Shown: positions 43,844 through 53,296, counted from the first letter of the stretch. The stretch is DNA of 64,000 nucleotides from an uncultured Paracoccaceae bacterium (GCA_947499725.1 CANMPK010000003.1:389912-453911), one strand, 5' to 3'. Made by a program: numbers and translations. Notes: generated by a model not told the origin, from the letters alone.

Positions 43844-46800
43844 ATGTCGATTAAAGTCGCACTTTCCCACCGCACAACCTACACATACGACCGTTTGATC
43901 AATCTCGCGCCGCATATTGTGCGCCTGCGTCCAGCGCCTCACGCGCGCACGCCGATCAAAAGCTACAGCCTGAAAATCGAACCTGAAGGCCATTTCCTGA
44001 ATTGGCAACAAGATGTCTTTGCTAATTGGCAGGCGCGGCTCGTGTTTCCGGAACCCGCTCAGAAGCTCAGCGTGACGGTGGATTTGGTCGCGGACATGGT
44101 GGCAATCAACCCGTTTGATTTCTTCTTAGACAGCTCTGCGCAACAGGCGCCCTTCACATATGATAAAGACACCATCAAAGATCTGCGCCCCTACCTGCGC
44201 AAGGTGGCGCGCGGACCGGTGTTCGAAGAGTTCCTCGCCAAAGCCCCCAAACCCAGCGGCACCACCAATGATTGGCTAGTCAGCCTGAACATGTTTTTGG
44301 CCGATGCGATCAACTACACGATCCGCATGGAACCGGGCGTGCAAAAGCCCACCGAAACCATCCGCAAAGCGCTTGGCTCTTGCCGCGACAGCGCATGGCT
44401 CTTGGTCGCGATGCTGCGCCATTTCGGCTATGCGGCGCGCTTTGTGTCGGGCTATCTGATCCAACTTAAGGCGGACCTGAAACCGACAGAGGGCCCAGAA
44501 GGTCCCACCGAAGACTTCACAGATTTGCATGCTTGGACAGAGGTTTACCTGCCCGGCGCGGGCTGGGTTGGCATGGACCCAACCTCTGGCTTGTTCGCTG
44601 GCGAAGGTCACATTCCACTGGCCGCCACACCAGAGCCAAGTTCTGCCGCGCCGATCTCTGGCGCGCATGATTTTGCCAAGGTCGAGTTCGACTTTGACAT
44701 GTCCGTCAAACGCATCATCGAGCCCCCGCGCGTCACCCGTCCGCTCACCCCAACCCAATGGTCCGAAATCGACCGCGCAGGCCTAGCGATTGACGAAAAG
44801 CTCAAAGCGCAAGACATGCGCCTCACCATGGGCGGCGAGCCAACCTTTGTCTCCGCCACCGATCGCGACGGCGCGGAATGGACAACCGACGCCGTTGGCC
44901 CCACAAAACGCCAATACGCGGATGCCTTGCTGCGCCGCCTGCAAACCCGTTTCGCCCCCAATGGCGTGCTGCACCACGGGCAGGGCAAATGGTACCCGGG
45001 CGAGCCTTTGCCGCGTTGGGCCTATTCCATCATCTGGCGCGGCGATGGGCTGCCGCTTTGGTCAAACACTGACCTCATAGCCAAAGAAGGCACCGGCACA
45101 GCCACCGCCGAAACCGCCGATACTTTCGCCACCAAACTGGCCGAAAACCTTGGGCTGGATGACGACTACGTGCATGAAATCTATGAAGATCCCATGCATT
45201 TTGTCGGCACAGAGGCGCTCTTGCCAGAAGATGTCACTGCCGAAGACAATGAAATCGACGATCCCCAAGAACGCGCCCGCATGATCCGTATGCTGAACAA
45301 TGGCCTCACCAGCGCCACCAGCTACGCGATTCCTCTGCAATTGGCCCAAGCCAAAGCCAGCGGCGCGCGCCGTTTCAAATGGGCCAGCGAAAAATGGACC
45401 ACCCGCCGCGGCAAGCTTTTCCTGATGCCAGGCGACAGCCCAGCCGGTTTGCGCTTGCCCCTCGGCACCCTGCGCAAAGGCGAAAAAGACAAAAAGGGTC
45501 GCCGCCGCCGGATCGAAAAACCCTTCCAACGCGACCCGCTCACCCGTCGCCCAGCTCCAAAACCCGCGCAGCGCGTCATGCAAAACGCCTCCTTCGGGGC
45601 AGAAGGCCCTGCGCAAACCTACGATCCTAAAGAATGGCTGCGCGATATCGCTAGCTCGGATGACTGGATCGCAGGCGGCCAACCCATGTGGGCCGAAGGC
45701 GACCCCATCCGCACCGCGCTCACCGTCGAAGTGCGCGATGGTATTTTGCATGTCTTCATGCCGCCCACAGGTTCTGCAGATGAATACCTTGACCTGATCG
45801 AAGCCGCCGAAGAAACCGCCGCCGAGATGGAATTGCCTATCCGCGTCGAAGGTTACGAGCCGCCACATGATCCAAGCATCAACGTCATCCGCGTCACCCC
45901 CGATCCGGGCGTGATCGAGGTGAACATTCACCCCACCAAAGACTGGGGCACACAGCGCGAAGTCAACGCGGCCCTCTATGAAGAAGCCCGCCAATGCGGC
46001 CTTGATAGCTTTACCTTCATGGTCGATGGCCGCCTGACCGGCTCTGGCGGCGGCAACCACATTGTGGTGGGCGGGCAAACCCCAGCCGACAGCCCATTCC
46101 TGCGTCGCCCTGATGTGGTGGCCTCGATCGTGCGCTATTGGCAGCGCCATCCATCTTTGTCGTATCTCTTCTCTGGCACTTTCATCGGCCCAACCTCCCA
46201 AGCCCCGCGCTTTGACGAAGGCCGTTCAGGCAATGTCTATGAAATGGAGATCGCCCTCTCAGAACTCTCTCGGATGCAAGCGGAAGGGCAGGCTTTCCCT
46301 TGGCTGTCAGACCGTATCCTGCGCCATTTGTTGACCGATCTTACCGGCAACACCCACCGCGCAGAGCTGTGTATCGACAAGATGTTCTCGCCCGATGGCC
46401 CCACAGGCCGCTTGGGCCTACTGGAGTTCCGCGGCTTTGAAATGCCGCCCCATTGGCAGATGTCTATGGCGCAATCGCTTGTGATCCGCGCCTTGCTCGC
46501 ATGGTTCTGGGACAAACCCTACACAGAACCTCTGATCGACTGGGGCAACACCCTGCACGACAAGCACCTGTTGCCGCATCACGTCTGGACCGACTTCAAA
46601 GAGGTTCTGGATGATCTTACCAAAGCCCACGGCTTCCCGTTCCGCGCGGATTGGTTTGATGCGCAATATGAATTCCGATTCCCTGAAGTGGGCCGCACCA
46701 AGGTCGAAGGCCTCACTCTCAGCCTGCGCAACGCAATCGAACCTTGGCTTGTGTTGGGCGAAGAAAGCACCGGCGGTGGCACTTCTCGTTATGTCGACAG

Positions 46801-47215
46801 CTCGCTAGAGCGCGTGGAAATCTTGGTAGAGGGCCCTTGGTCCGATCGCTACATTCTCACCTGCAACCAGATCGAAGTGCCTTTGCGCGATTACGGCCCA
46901 GATCAAAAAGGGGCAGGGGTGCGCTATCGCAGTTGGCAACCTTGGTCCTCTTTGCACCCAACCATTCCGGCCCATGCGCCTTTGGTCTTTGACCTTTACG
47001 ATAAAACCGTTGGCCGGTCTGTCGGCGGCTTTACCTATCACGTGGCCCACCAAGGCGGACGCGCCCATGAAACCCGCCCGATCAACGATCTAGAGGCCGA
47101 AGGCCGTCGTCGCGTGCGCTTCGTGCCGGGGCAACATACGCCGATGGATTTCGTGACTCAAGCACCGCGCGTGAACCCGCATCAAAACTGGACATTGGAC
47201 CTTCGGTTTATCTAG
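43844..47215 (+). CDS. Transglutaminase-like protein with C-terminal DUF2126
   Basis: 1123 residues. The N-terminal beta domain is of bacterial transglutaminase type (about 1-90, HRTTYTYDRLINLAPHIVRLRP). The transglutaminase core has Cys in GSCRDSAWLLVAMLRHFGY (about 177), His in DLHAWTEVYLPG and Asp in GMDPTSG, a complete catalytic triad. From about 310 on lies the large DUF2126 region (TMGGEPTFVSATDRDGAEW, GGGNHIVVGGQTPADSPFLRRPD, LLEFRGFEMPPHWQMS). The protein is the fourth partner of the Anbu cluster. It may cleave or form isopeptide bonds. No signal peptide. A strong terminator follows. Confidence 0.93.
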   Translation: MSIKVALSHRTTYTYDRLINLAPHIVRLRPAPHARTPIKSYSLKIEPEGHFLNWQQDVFANWQARLVFPEPAQKLSVTVDLVADMVAINPFDFFLDSSAQQAPFTYDKDTIKDLRPYLRKVARGPVFEEFLAKAPKPSGTTNDWLVSLNMFLADAINYTIRMEPGVQKPTETIRKALGSCRDSAWLLVAMLRHFGYAARFVSGYLIQLKADLKPTEGPEGPTEDFTDLHAWTEVYLPGAGWVGMDPTSGLFAGEGHIPLAATPEPSSAAPISGAHDFAKVEFDFDMSVKRIIEPPRVTRPLTPTQWSEIDRAGLAIDEKLKAQDMRLTMGGEPTFVSATDRDGAEWTTDAVGPTKRQYADALLRRLQTRFAPNGVLHHGQGKWYPGEPLPRWAYSIIWRGDGLPLWSNTDLIAKEGTGTATAETADTFATKLAENLGLDDDYVHEIYEDPMHFVGTEALLPEDVTAEDNEIDDPQERARMIRMLNNGLTSATSYAIPLQLAQAKASGARRFKWASEKWTTRRGKLFLMPGDSPAGLRLPLGTLRKGEKDKKGRRRRIEKPFQRDPLTRRPAPKPAQRVMQNASFGAEGPAQTYDPKEWLRDIASSDDWIAGGQPMWAEGDPIRTALTVEVRDGILHVFMPPTGSADEYLDLIEAAEETAAEMELPIRVEGYEPPHDPSINVIRVTPDPGVIEVNIHPTKDWGTQREVNAALYEEARQCGLDSFTFMVDGRLTGSGGGNHIVVGGQTPADSPFLRRPDVVASIVRYWQRHPSLSYLFSGTFIGPTSQAPRFDEGRSGNVYEMEIALSELSRMQAEGQAFPWLSDRILRHLLTDLTGNTHRAELCIDKMFSPDGPTGRLGLLEFRGFEMPPHWQMSMAQSLVIRALLAWFWDKPYTEPLIDWGNTLHDKHLLPHHVWTDFKEVLDDLTKAHGFPFRADWFDAQYEFRFPEVGRTKVEGLTLSLRNAIEPWLVLGEESTGGGTSRYVDSSLERVEILVEGPWSDRYILTCNQIEVPLRDYGPDQKGAGVRYRSWQPWSSLHPTIPAHAPLVFDLYDKTVGRSVGGFTYHVAHQGGRAHETRPINDLEAEGRRRVRFVPGQHTPMDFVTQAPRVNPHQNWTLDLRFI

Positions 47216-47241
47216 AGCGCTTTGCCCGTTCTTTAAGCAAA

Positions 47242-47270
47242 AAACGCCCCTGCTTCAGGGGCGTTTCTTT
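47242..47270 (+). terminator. Terminator after the transglutaminase gene
   Basis: AAACGCCCCTG / CAGGGGCGTTT, an 11-bp stem with a CTT loop and a T-rich tail, 26 bases past the stop. Confidence 0.9.
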
Positions 47271-47736
47271 CACTCAGAAAAGAATCCCTATTGAACCGCG
47301 GTTTTGATCGACAGAAATCGCCTAATTTCAGGGCGATCCGAATTTCCTTTTATGAAAGAGAATGTGCGTGGAAAATTTTTCCAACTGCCTGAACTTGCGA
47401 CGCTGCCGCCCTTACTTTTGATCTATCAGGCGCCGGTTTCCGATGTTTTTGATCTTTGGATTGGCTGTAAATAGTTAAAAAATCTAAATTTTTTCCATAG
47501 TGTCAAAAAAATGCTGCGAGAAAATGCAGCAATTTCAGGGAAGTGACTAATTTCTAGTCGCTTTAACTTAGTGAAAAGGAGTCATTCAAAATTTTGATCA
47601 TAGGGTTGACGTTTTGAAATGAATCCCATCACACTGGGCCCGTTGTTTAGGCACATGCCTATATCAGCATCAACACGGCCCGGGGAGGGCCGCGATAAAA
47701 GCATCTAAAAAGATGCGATACCAGGAAGAGGTAAAA
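47271..47736 (+). promoter_or_regulatory. aapJ upstream and leader region
   Basis: 466 bases without a gene. It holds several inverted repeats: TGCTGC / GCAGCA near 47514-47533 and GACTA / TAGTC near 47545-47560. CGGCCC / GGGCCG lies at 47676-47692 and GCATCT / AGATGC at 47701-47716. The last two fold just upstream of the aapJ ribosome site. A TTGACG at 47606-47611 may be a -35 element, with only a weak -10 after it. The length suggests multi-layer control of amino-acid uptake. Confidence 0.5.
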
Positions 47737-48753
47737 ATGAAAAAATCCGTATTTTTTGGCGCATTGGCATTCGCTGGCCTAGCAGCTGGCGCATCTTCTG
47801 CGGCAACACTTGATGAAATCAAGGAACGCGGCAAAATCAACTGTGGTGTTACTGAAGGTACGCTGGGCTTCTCATCCCGCGACGCAGAAGGCAAACACCA
47901 GGGTTTCGACGTTGAATTCTGCCGCGCACTGGGCGCAGCGATCTTTGACGATCCAGACGCAGTTGAGTACGTAGAACTGTCCTCCAAAAACCGCTTTACA
48001 GCGCTGTCCGCCGGTCAGGCCGATCTGCTGTATCGCACAACAACTTGGACATTCTCTCGTGATGTTGACCTGAAAACATCCTTCGTAGGCATCAACTACT
48101 ACGACGGTCAGGGCTTCATGGTTCCAAAATCTTTGGGCGTGTCCTCCGCGAAAGAGCTGGAAGGTGCAACTGTATGTATCGAAACAGGTACAACAACAGA
48201 GCTGAACCTGTCTGACTTCTTCCGCGTCAACGGCATGTCTTATGAGCCACTGCCAGTAGGCGGCACAACAGAAGCGAAAGCTCTGTTCGAAGAAGGCGCA
48301 TGTGACGTTTACACAACTGACGCATCCGCGTTGGCTGGTGTTCGTGCATCCCTGAAAGATCCGTCTGCATTCGTGATCCTGCCAGAAATCGTATCTAAAG
48401 AGCCTCTGGGCCCAACAGTACGTCACGGCGACAACGAATGGGAAGACATCGTTCGTTGGACACAAAACGCACTGGTTGCAGCAGAAGAGCTGGGTGTAAC
48501 CCAAGCGAACGTTGCTGAAATGGCCAAAGGCGGCGACAACCCAGAAATCAACCGTCTGCTGGGTGCAGAAGGTTCCCTGGGCGAAATGCTGGGCCTGTCT
48601 CCTGACTGGGCAGTTAAAGCAATCGCAGCAACTGGTAACTACGGCGAAATCTTCGAGCGCAACATTGGTGAAAGCACACCAATCGGTCTGGCTCGTGGCC
48701 TGAACGCACTATGGACAGAGGGCGGTCTTCAGTACTCCCCTCCATTCCGCTAA
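47737..48753 (+). CDS. aapJ: General L-amino-acid ABC transporter, periplasmic binding protein
   Basis: Binds a broad range of L-amino acids in the periplasm for the AapJQMP (BztABCD) importer. 338 residues with a Sec signal (KKSVFFGALAFAGLAAGASSA), then LDEIKERGKINCGVTEGTLGFS, GFDVEFCRALGAAIF and CDVYTTDASALAGVR. Family length is about 340. The ATG at 47737 follows GGAAGAGG. A terminator after the gene lets the binding protein be made in excess over the membrane parts. Confidence 0.95.
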   Translation: MKKSVFFGALAFAGLAAGASSAATLDEIKERGKINCGVTEGTLGFSSRDAEGKHQGFDVEFCRALGAAIFDDPDAVEYVELSSKNRFTALSAGQADLLYRTTTWTFSRDVDLKTSFVGINYYDGQGFMVPKSLGVSSAKELEGATVCIETGTTTELNLSDFFRVNGMSYEPLPVGGTTEAKALFEEGACDVYTTDASALAGVRASLKDPSAFVILPEIVSKEPLGPTVRHGDNEWEDIVRWTQNALVAAEELGVTQANVAEMAKGGDNPEINRLLGAEGSLGEMLGLSPDWAVKAIAATGNYGEIFERNIGESTPIGLARGLNALWTEGGLQYSPPFR

Positions 48754-48767
48754 GAGCTAAAAAGAAA

Positions 48768-48793
48768 GGGGCGCAATCACAGCGCCCCTTTTT
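48768..48793 (+). terminator. Internal terminator between aapJ and aapQ
   Basis: GGGGCGC / GCGCCCC with a 7-base loop and five T, a canonical intrinsic terminator 15 bases after the aapJ stop. aapQ starts 93 bases later, so partial read-through probably sets the ratio of binding protein to permease. Confidence 0.85.
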
Positions 48794-48885
48794 CCGTTTA
48801 GCTAATATTCGATCCAACAATCCAAATAATAAAGACGTGTTTTAAACGCGCTAGTTGCCCATTTCTGGGTGGATGAGGGACTAAA

Positions 48886-50139
48886 ATGTCTGACCAATCG
48901 GCTCCTCCAAAGGAGCAATTCCAACTCAGCATGCTGATCTACGATGCCCGCTACCGCGGCATCACGATTCAGATCTTCGTGCTGTTGCTGGTGATGTCCG
49001 GTCTTTTCTGGCTGGCCAGCAACGCTGTAACGAACCTTGCAGCACTCGGTAAACCAATCCGATTTGATTTTCTCGGCGACACTGCCGGCTACGATATCAA
49101 CCAACGACTTGTAGAATACAGCTCGCAAAGCACACACGCACGCGCCACATTCGTGGGCTTGCTGAATACGCTTCTGGTGGCCTTCATGGGCTGCGCAGCG
49201 GCAACTATTCTGGGTGTGGTCGGCGGCGTTCTGCGCCTGTCCAACAACTGGTTGGTGTCCCGCATGGTGGCGCTTTATGTCGAAATCTTCCGCAACGTGC
49301 CTGTGCTCTTGTGGATCTTCGTCTGTATGTTCACCTTCACCGCATTGGCGCCGCAACCGCGTGCCTTCCGCGGCGAAAACCCTGAAGCCAGCATGTACCT
49401 CTGGGACAGCGTGGCCTTCACCAACCGCGGCATCTATATGCCAGAGCCTCTGTTCTCTCGCCCATTGGGCAATATTGACGTTGGCATCTTCCTGGTCAGC
49501 CTCGAACTGCTTGTGGTTCTGGCGCTGCTCATCGGCGGCATTATCTTCGCACGTAAAAACAACGCGCGCGCCGCACGTATTCAGGATGAAACCGGTGATC
49601 GTCCATCCACAGGTCTGGTGAATGCCGCAGCCATCTTGCTGCCAAGCATCATCGCGCTGATCGCAATGGGCTTCTATCTGGGTAAACCAGCACTGGCAGG
49701 CTTTAACTTCAAAGGCGGCATCAACATGAGCGCCTCTTTGATCGGTCTGTGGCTGGGTCTGACACTCTACACCACAACCTACATCATCGAAGCTGTTCGC
49801 TCCGGTATTCAGGCGGTGAACAAGGGTCAGTCCGAAGCAGCGGCTGCTCTGGGTCTACGCCCGGGCCGCACCATGAACTTGGTTATTCTGCCACAAGCGA
49901 TGCGGATCATCATTCCGCAGCTGATTTCGCAGTATCTGAACCTGACCAAAAACTCTTCGCTTGCTGTTGCGATTGGTTACATGGATCTCGTGTCTACATT
50001 GGGCGGCATCACGCTGAACCAAACAGGCCGCGAGATGGAAGCGATCCTGCTTCTCATGGCGATCTATCTCACCATTTCCCTGTCCATCTCTGTGGGCATG
50101 AACTGGTACAACAACCGCGTTAAATTGGTGGAGCGGTAA
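48886..50139 (+). CDS. aapQ: General L-amino-acid ABC transporter permease AapQ/BztB
   Basis: 417-residue inner-membrane permease. The N-terminal part before the transport core is long, as usual for this family. The polar-amino-acid permease core includes TFVGLLNTLLVAFMGCAAATILGV, EIFRNVPVLLWIF and the ATPase-contact EAA loop EAAAALGLRPGRTMNLVILPQAMRIIIPQ (key parts EAAAALGL, LPQAMRIIIP). GAGGGA precedes the ATG. One base separates it from aapM. Confidence 0.94.
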   Translation: MSDQSAPPKEQFQLSMLIYDARYRGITIQIFVLLLVMSGLFWLASNAVTNLAALGKPIRFDFLGDTAGYDINQRLVEYSSQSTHARATFVGLLNTLLVAFMGCAAATILGVVGGVLRLSNNWLVSRMVALYVEIFRNVPVLLWIFVCMFTFTALAPQPRAFRGENPEASMYLWDSVAFTNRGIYMPEPLFSRPLGNIDVGIFLVSLELLVVLALLIGGIIFARKNNARAARIQDETGDRPSTGLVNAAAILLPSIIALIAMGFYLGKPALAGFNFKGGINMSASLIGLWLGLTLYTTTYIIEAVRSGIQAVNKGQSEAAAALGLRPGRTMNLVILPQAMRIIIPQLISQYLNLTKNSSLAVAIGYMDLVSTLGGITLNQTGREMEAILLLMAIYLTISLSISVGMNWYNNRVKLVER

Positions 50140-50140
50140 T

Positions 50141-51454
50141 ATGTCAGATATCGGATATGTACGCACAGAAATGCTCGGCCAACTGCCGCCTCCGGGGAAC
50201 ACCGTTGGCATCGTCGGTTGGATGCGCTCAAACCTGTTCTCTTCAGTCTCAAACACAATCCTGACGCTGATTGCAGCGGCCTTTGTGGTCAACCTGCTGT
50301 TCAGCATGATCCCTTGGATCTTCCTAGGGGTCTGGAATGCAGACAGCCTCAGCCATTGTCGCGAAATCTTTGACGCGAAATATGGCGATGGTCGTGAATA
50401 TGCCTGCTGGGCTGTTGTTCGCGATCGTTGGGACCAAATCATCTTTGGTTATTCTTTCGGTAACCTAAACGAAGGCCTCTACTGGCGACCAATCCTCGGT
50501 GTGCTTTTGATCTTTGTATCAATTACGCCGATCTTGTTCCCAAACACCTCGCGCTGGTTGTATGTGGCGACATTCGCAACATTGTTCCTGTATCCTTGGT
50601 TGATCTGGGGCGGTGCGCTGGCGGGTCCTGTCACGGCTGCTTTGATCTTTATCGCAGGGTATTTTGCCTTCCGCGCTTTGGCCAAAGCAATGCTTCCAAG
50701 CTTTGCCTTGGGCGCAACGATTGTCCTACTGGCCGTGGCCTTCCTGTATCTGCAAGCACCGATTTCATCGGTTATCGCAGCGATCTTGCCGATCGAACTA
50801 CAGCCTGTGGCCTCTCGCGAAATCTCGGGCTTTGTTCTGTCGATCACCATTGGTGTGGTGGCCATCGTGGTCTCCTTGCCGATTGCGATCCTTTTGGCAC
50901 TCGGACGTCAGTCTGACCTGCTGATCGTGAACAAGCTGTCCACCGGTTTCATCGAAATCATCCGTGGCGTACCGTTGATCACTTTGATCTTCGTTGCGAC
51001 GGTTCTGCTGAAGTACTTCCTACCAAGCTCTTTTGATCTTGATCCGGTACTGGCGGTTATGATCCTCGTGACCCTGTTTACTGCGGCCTATATCGCCGAA
51101 GTTATTCGGGGTGGTCTGGCAGCCCTGTCCAAAGGACAGAAAGAGGCGGCAGACTCACTTGGTCTGAACTACTGGCAGGCACAACGCCTGATCATTCTGC
51201 CACAAGCGCTGAAGATTTCGATCCCGGGGATCGTGTCCAACTTCATCTCGGTCTTCAAAGACACCACGCTGGTGTCCATTGTGGCCCTGAATGACCCACT
51301 GGGCATCTCTGACTCGATCCGCTCAAACAGCGACTGGAACGGTATCGTCTGGGAACTCTACGGCTTTATCGCCTTGGTCTTCTGGATCTTCTGTTTCGGC
51401 ATGTCCCGTTATTCCCTGTATCTGGAGCGTAAGCTCCGCACAGATCATCGTTAA
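50141..51454 (+). CDS. aapM: General L-amino-acid ABC transporter permease AapM/BztC
   Basis: 437-residue second permease of the heterodimer. About eight membrane segments, with the core from about residue 220 (EISGFVLSITIGVVAIVV, EIIRGVPLITLIF). The EAA loop is KEAADSLGLNYWQAQRLIILPQALKI (key parts EAADSLGL, LPQALKISIPG). Starts directly after aapQ, 17 bases before aapP. Confidence 0.94.
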   Translation: MSDIGYVRTEMLGQLPPPGNTVGIVGWMRSNLFSSVSNTILTLIAAAFVVNLLFSMIPWIFLGVWNADSLSHCREIFDAKYGDGREYACWAVVRDRWDQIIFGYSFGNLNEGLYWRPILGVLLIFVSITPILFPNTSRWLYVATFATLFLYPWLIWGGALAGPVTAALIFIAGYFAFRALAKAMLPSFALGATIVLLAVAFLYLQAPISSVIAAILPIELQPVASREISGFVLSITIGVVAIVVSLPIAILLALGRQSDLLIVNKLSTGFIEIIRGVPLITLIFVATVLLKYFLPSSFDLDPVLAVMILVTLFTAAYIAEVIRGGLAALSKGQKEAADSLGLNYWQAQRLIILPQALKISIPGIVSNFISVFKDTTLVSIVALNDPLGISDSIRSNSDWNGIVWELYGFIALVFWIFCFGMSRYSLYLERKLRTDHR

Positions 51455-51471
51455 GAAAGGAGACCTAGATT

Positions 51472-52260
51472 ATGTCTCTTACTGAAGAACGCGCAATCGA
51501 CCGTTCCAAACTGGGTGTCTCAGACGAGGTAGCCATCCAGCTGACAAACATGAACAAGTGGTACGGTGACTTTCACGTGCTGCGTGACATCAACCTGACT
51601 GTTAACCGCGGCGAGCGTATCGTGATTGCGGGCCCATCTGGGTCCGGTAAATCCACCATGATCCGCTGCATCAACCGTCTGGAAGAGCACCAGCAGGGTC
51701 AGATCATCGTGGACGGCACAGAGCTGACCAACGATTTGAAAAACATCGACAAGGTCCGTTCTGAGGTTGGCATGTGCTTCCAGCACTTCAACCTGTTCCC
51801 GCACCTGACCATTCTGGAAAACTGCATTCTGGCCCCAATCTGGGTGCGCAAGACCCCTCGCAACGAGGCGATCGAAACAGCGATGCACTTCCTTGAGAAG
51901 GTGAAAATTCCGGATCAGGCCAACAAGTTCCCGGGCCAATTGTCCGGTGGTCAGCAACAGCGTGTGGCGATTGCCCGCTCGCTCTGCATGAAGCCACGCA
52001 TCATGCTGTTTGATGAACCAACATCCGCTCTGGACCCAGAGATGATCAAAGAGGTTCTGGACACCATGATCGAGCTTGCCGAAGAAGGCATGACAATGCT
52101 CTGCGTGACGCACGAGATGGGCTTTGCCCGTCAGGTTGCGAACCGCGTGATCTTCATGGACCAAGGTCAGATCGTTGAACAGAACGAACCAGAAGAGTTC
52201 TTCAATAATCCAAAGAGCGAACGCACCAAGCTGTTCCTCTCTCAGATCCTCGGCCACTAA
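51472..52260 (+). CDS. aapP: General L-amino-acid ABC transporter ATPase AapP/BztD
   Basis: 262-residue polar-amino-acid ABC ATPase. Walker [11 protein letters not shown]-loop [12 protein letters not shown], signature [15 protein letters not shown], Walker [15 protein letters not shown] and switch His in VTHEMGFA are all present. AAGGAG lies 10 bases before the ATG. Last gene of the unit, followed by a strong terminator. Confidence 0.97.
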   Translation: MSLTEERAIDRSKLGVSDEVAIQLTNMNKWYGDFHVLRDINLTVNRGERIVIAGPSGSGKSTMIRCINRLEEHQQGQIIVDGTELTNDLKNIDKVRSEVGMCFQHFNLFPHLTILENCILAPIWVRKTPRNEAIETAMHFLEKVKIPDQANKFPGQLSGGQQQRVAIARSLCMKPRIMLFDEPTSALDPEMIKEVLDTMIELAEEGMTMLCVTHEMGFARQVANRVIFMDQGQIVEQNEPEEFFNNPKSERTKLFLSQILGH

Positions 52261-52282
52261 GCCCGATCACATCAACAAAAAG

Positions 52283-52316
52283 AAGCCCGGCTGCGATCTC
52301 TCGCAGCCGGGCTTTT
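52283..52316. terminator. Terminator copy 1 (after aapP, before DnaB-like 3' end)
   Basis: AAGCCCGGCTGCGA / TCGCAGCCGGGCTTTTT with a 4-base loop; a perfect long stem usable on both strands. Bases 52280-52305 are identical to 53256-53281. Confidence 0.92.
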
Positions 52317-52357
52317 TACTCTAGAAACAAGGCTATTGATCCCGAAATCAACCTCGC

Positions 52358-53062
52358 CTAGCGCATCCGAACCTGCCCATTGTGCAGGAAACACATGCGG
52401 TCAAAAACAGACAGATCCAGTGGGTTGGGCAGGCGTATATCCGTCAGCTCTGGCATGGTCTTGTCGCTCAGATCAAACGTACGATCCACCTGCGATAGAA
52501 CCACGCAAATAGCGCCCTGCGCCCGTACCGCTGCGCGTAGTGTGGTCAACTGGGCCTCAAGGTTTGGCCGCGCGCGGTTTTGATCAAGCAATTGCAAATA
52601 GTCGATGACAACCACTTTCAAGCCGCCCGTCCGCTGGATGTGCTCCGCGATATATGCGCCGCAAATCGCGTCAGACGTATCGACGCTCAACTGATCCTGC
52701 ACTTTATGCGCAGGCAGCCCGATGGCTGACAGATAAACGGTAATATCTTTTTCAGTCGCCTCAAGGGTAAAGAAATACCCAGACCGCTCTAGCAAAGGCG
52801 CACGCGCCGCCATCTCTAGGCCGAAAAGGGTTTTGCCCTGTTTGGGCCGCGCCGCAAGCAACACCATGTCTCCGGCATCAAACTGCGATAGGGCATGCGC
52901 CGCCTGCGAGTTGGGCTGAGCCCCCGCCGCAAGATGGCTCCAGCTTTGAAACCCTTCCTGCGCAGCAATCTCATCCATCGCTTGATGCAACCGCAGACCT
53001 GCCTGTTTGGCATGGCGTTTGGCCTTGTGCTTCAGCGCAAAAATAGGAGCGGAAATCGGCAT
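52358..53062 (-). CDS. DnaB/RecA-like ATPase, helicase core only
   Basis: 234 residues. Walker A as ARPKQGKTLFGLE (about residue 73), Walker B VVVIDYLQLLD (about 151) and a following VVLSQVDR motif match the DnaB C-terminal RecA fold. There is no primase-binding N-domain. Instead the first 45 residues are basic and helical (LKHKAKRHAKQAGLRLHQAM, then AQEGFQSWSHLAA). About half the length of replicative DnaB. GAGGAGGAC precedes the ATG. Stands alone between two copies of one terminator. Possible role: loaderless helicase, repair ATPase or regulatory ATPase; not decidable here. Confidence 0.75.
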   Translation of the reverse strand: MPISAPIFALKHKAKRHAKQAGLRLHQAMDEIAAQEGFQSWSHLAAGAQPNSQAAHALSQFDAGDMVLLAARPKQGKTLFGLEMAARAPLLERSGYFFTLEATEKDITVYLSAIGLPAHKVQDQLSVDTSDAICGAYIAEHIQRTGGLKVVVIDYLQLLDQNRARPNLEAQLTTLRAAVRAQGAICVVLSQVDRTFDLSDKTMPELTDIRLPNPLDLSVFDRMCFLHNGQVRMR

Positions 53063-53257
53063 ATTTTGTCCTCCTCTTCCGAGCTAATCTCGCAATCCCC
53101 CCTTATGCGCGTGCCCGAATGAGACAGGTCAAAATCAAATTGCTCCGCATGATCAATGCTTCCCAACAGGAGGGCGGAGGCCCGAGCAAGGCCTGCTCAA
53201 ACACTGCCTGAAACGACGCCCAATGACAACGCTTCAAAACCGAGTTCACCGCAATAA

Positions 53258-53296
53258 GAAGCCCGGCTGCGATCTCTCGCAACCGGGCGTTTTGCT
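53258..53296 (-). terminator. Terminator copy 2 (after kduD)
   Basis: Repeats copy 1 with 26 identical bases (53256-53281), then AACCGGGCGTTTT in place of GCCGGGCTTTTT. The stem keeps pairing except for one A-C mismatch. It lies 38 bases past the kduD stop and serves that minus-strand operon. Confidence 0.75.
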
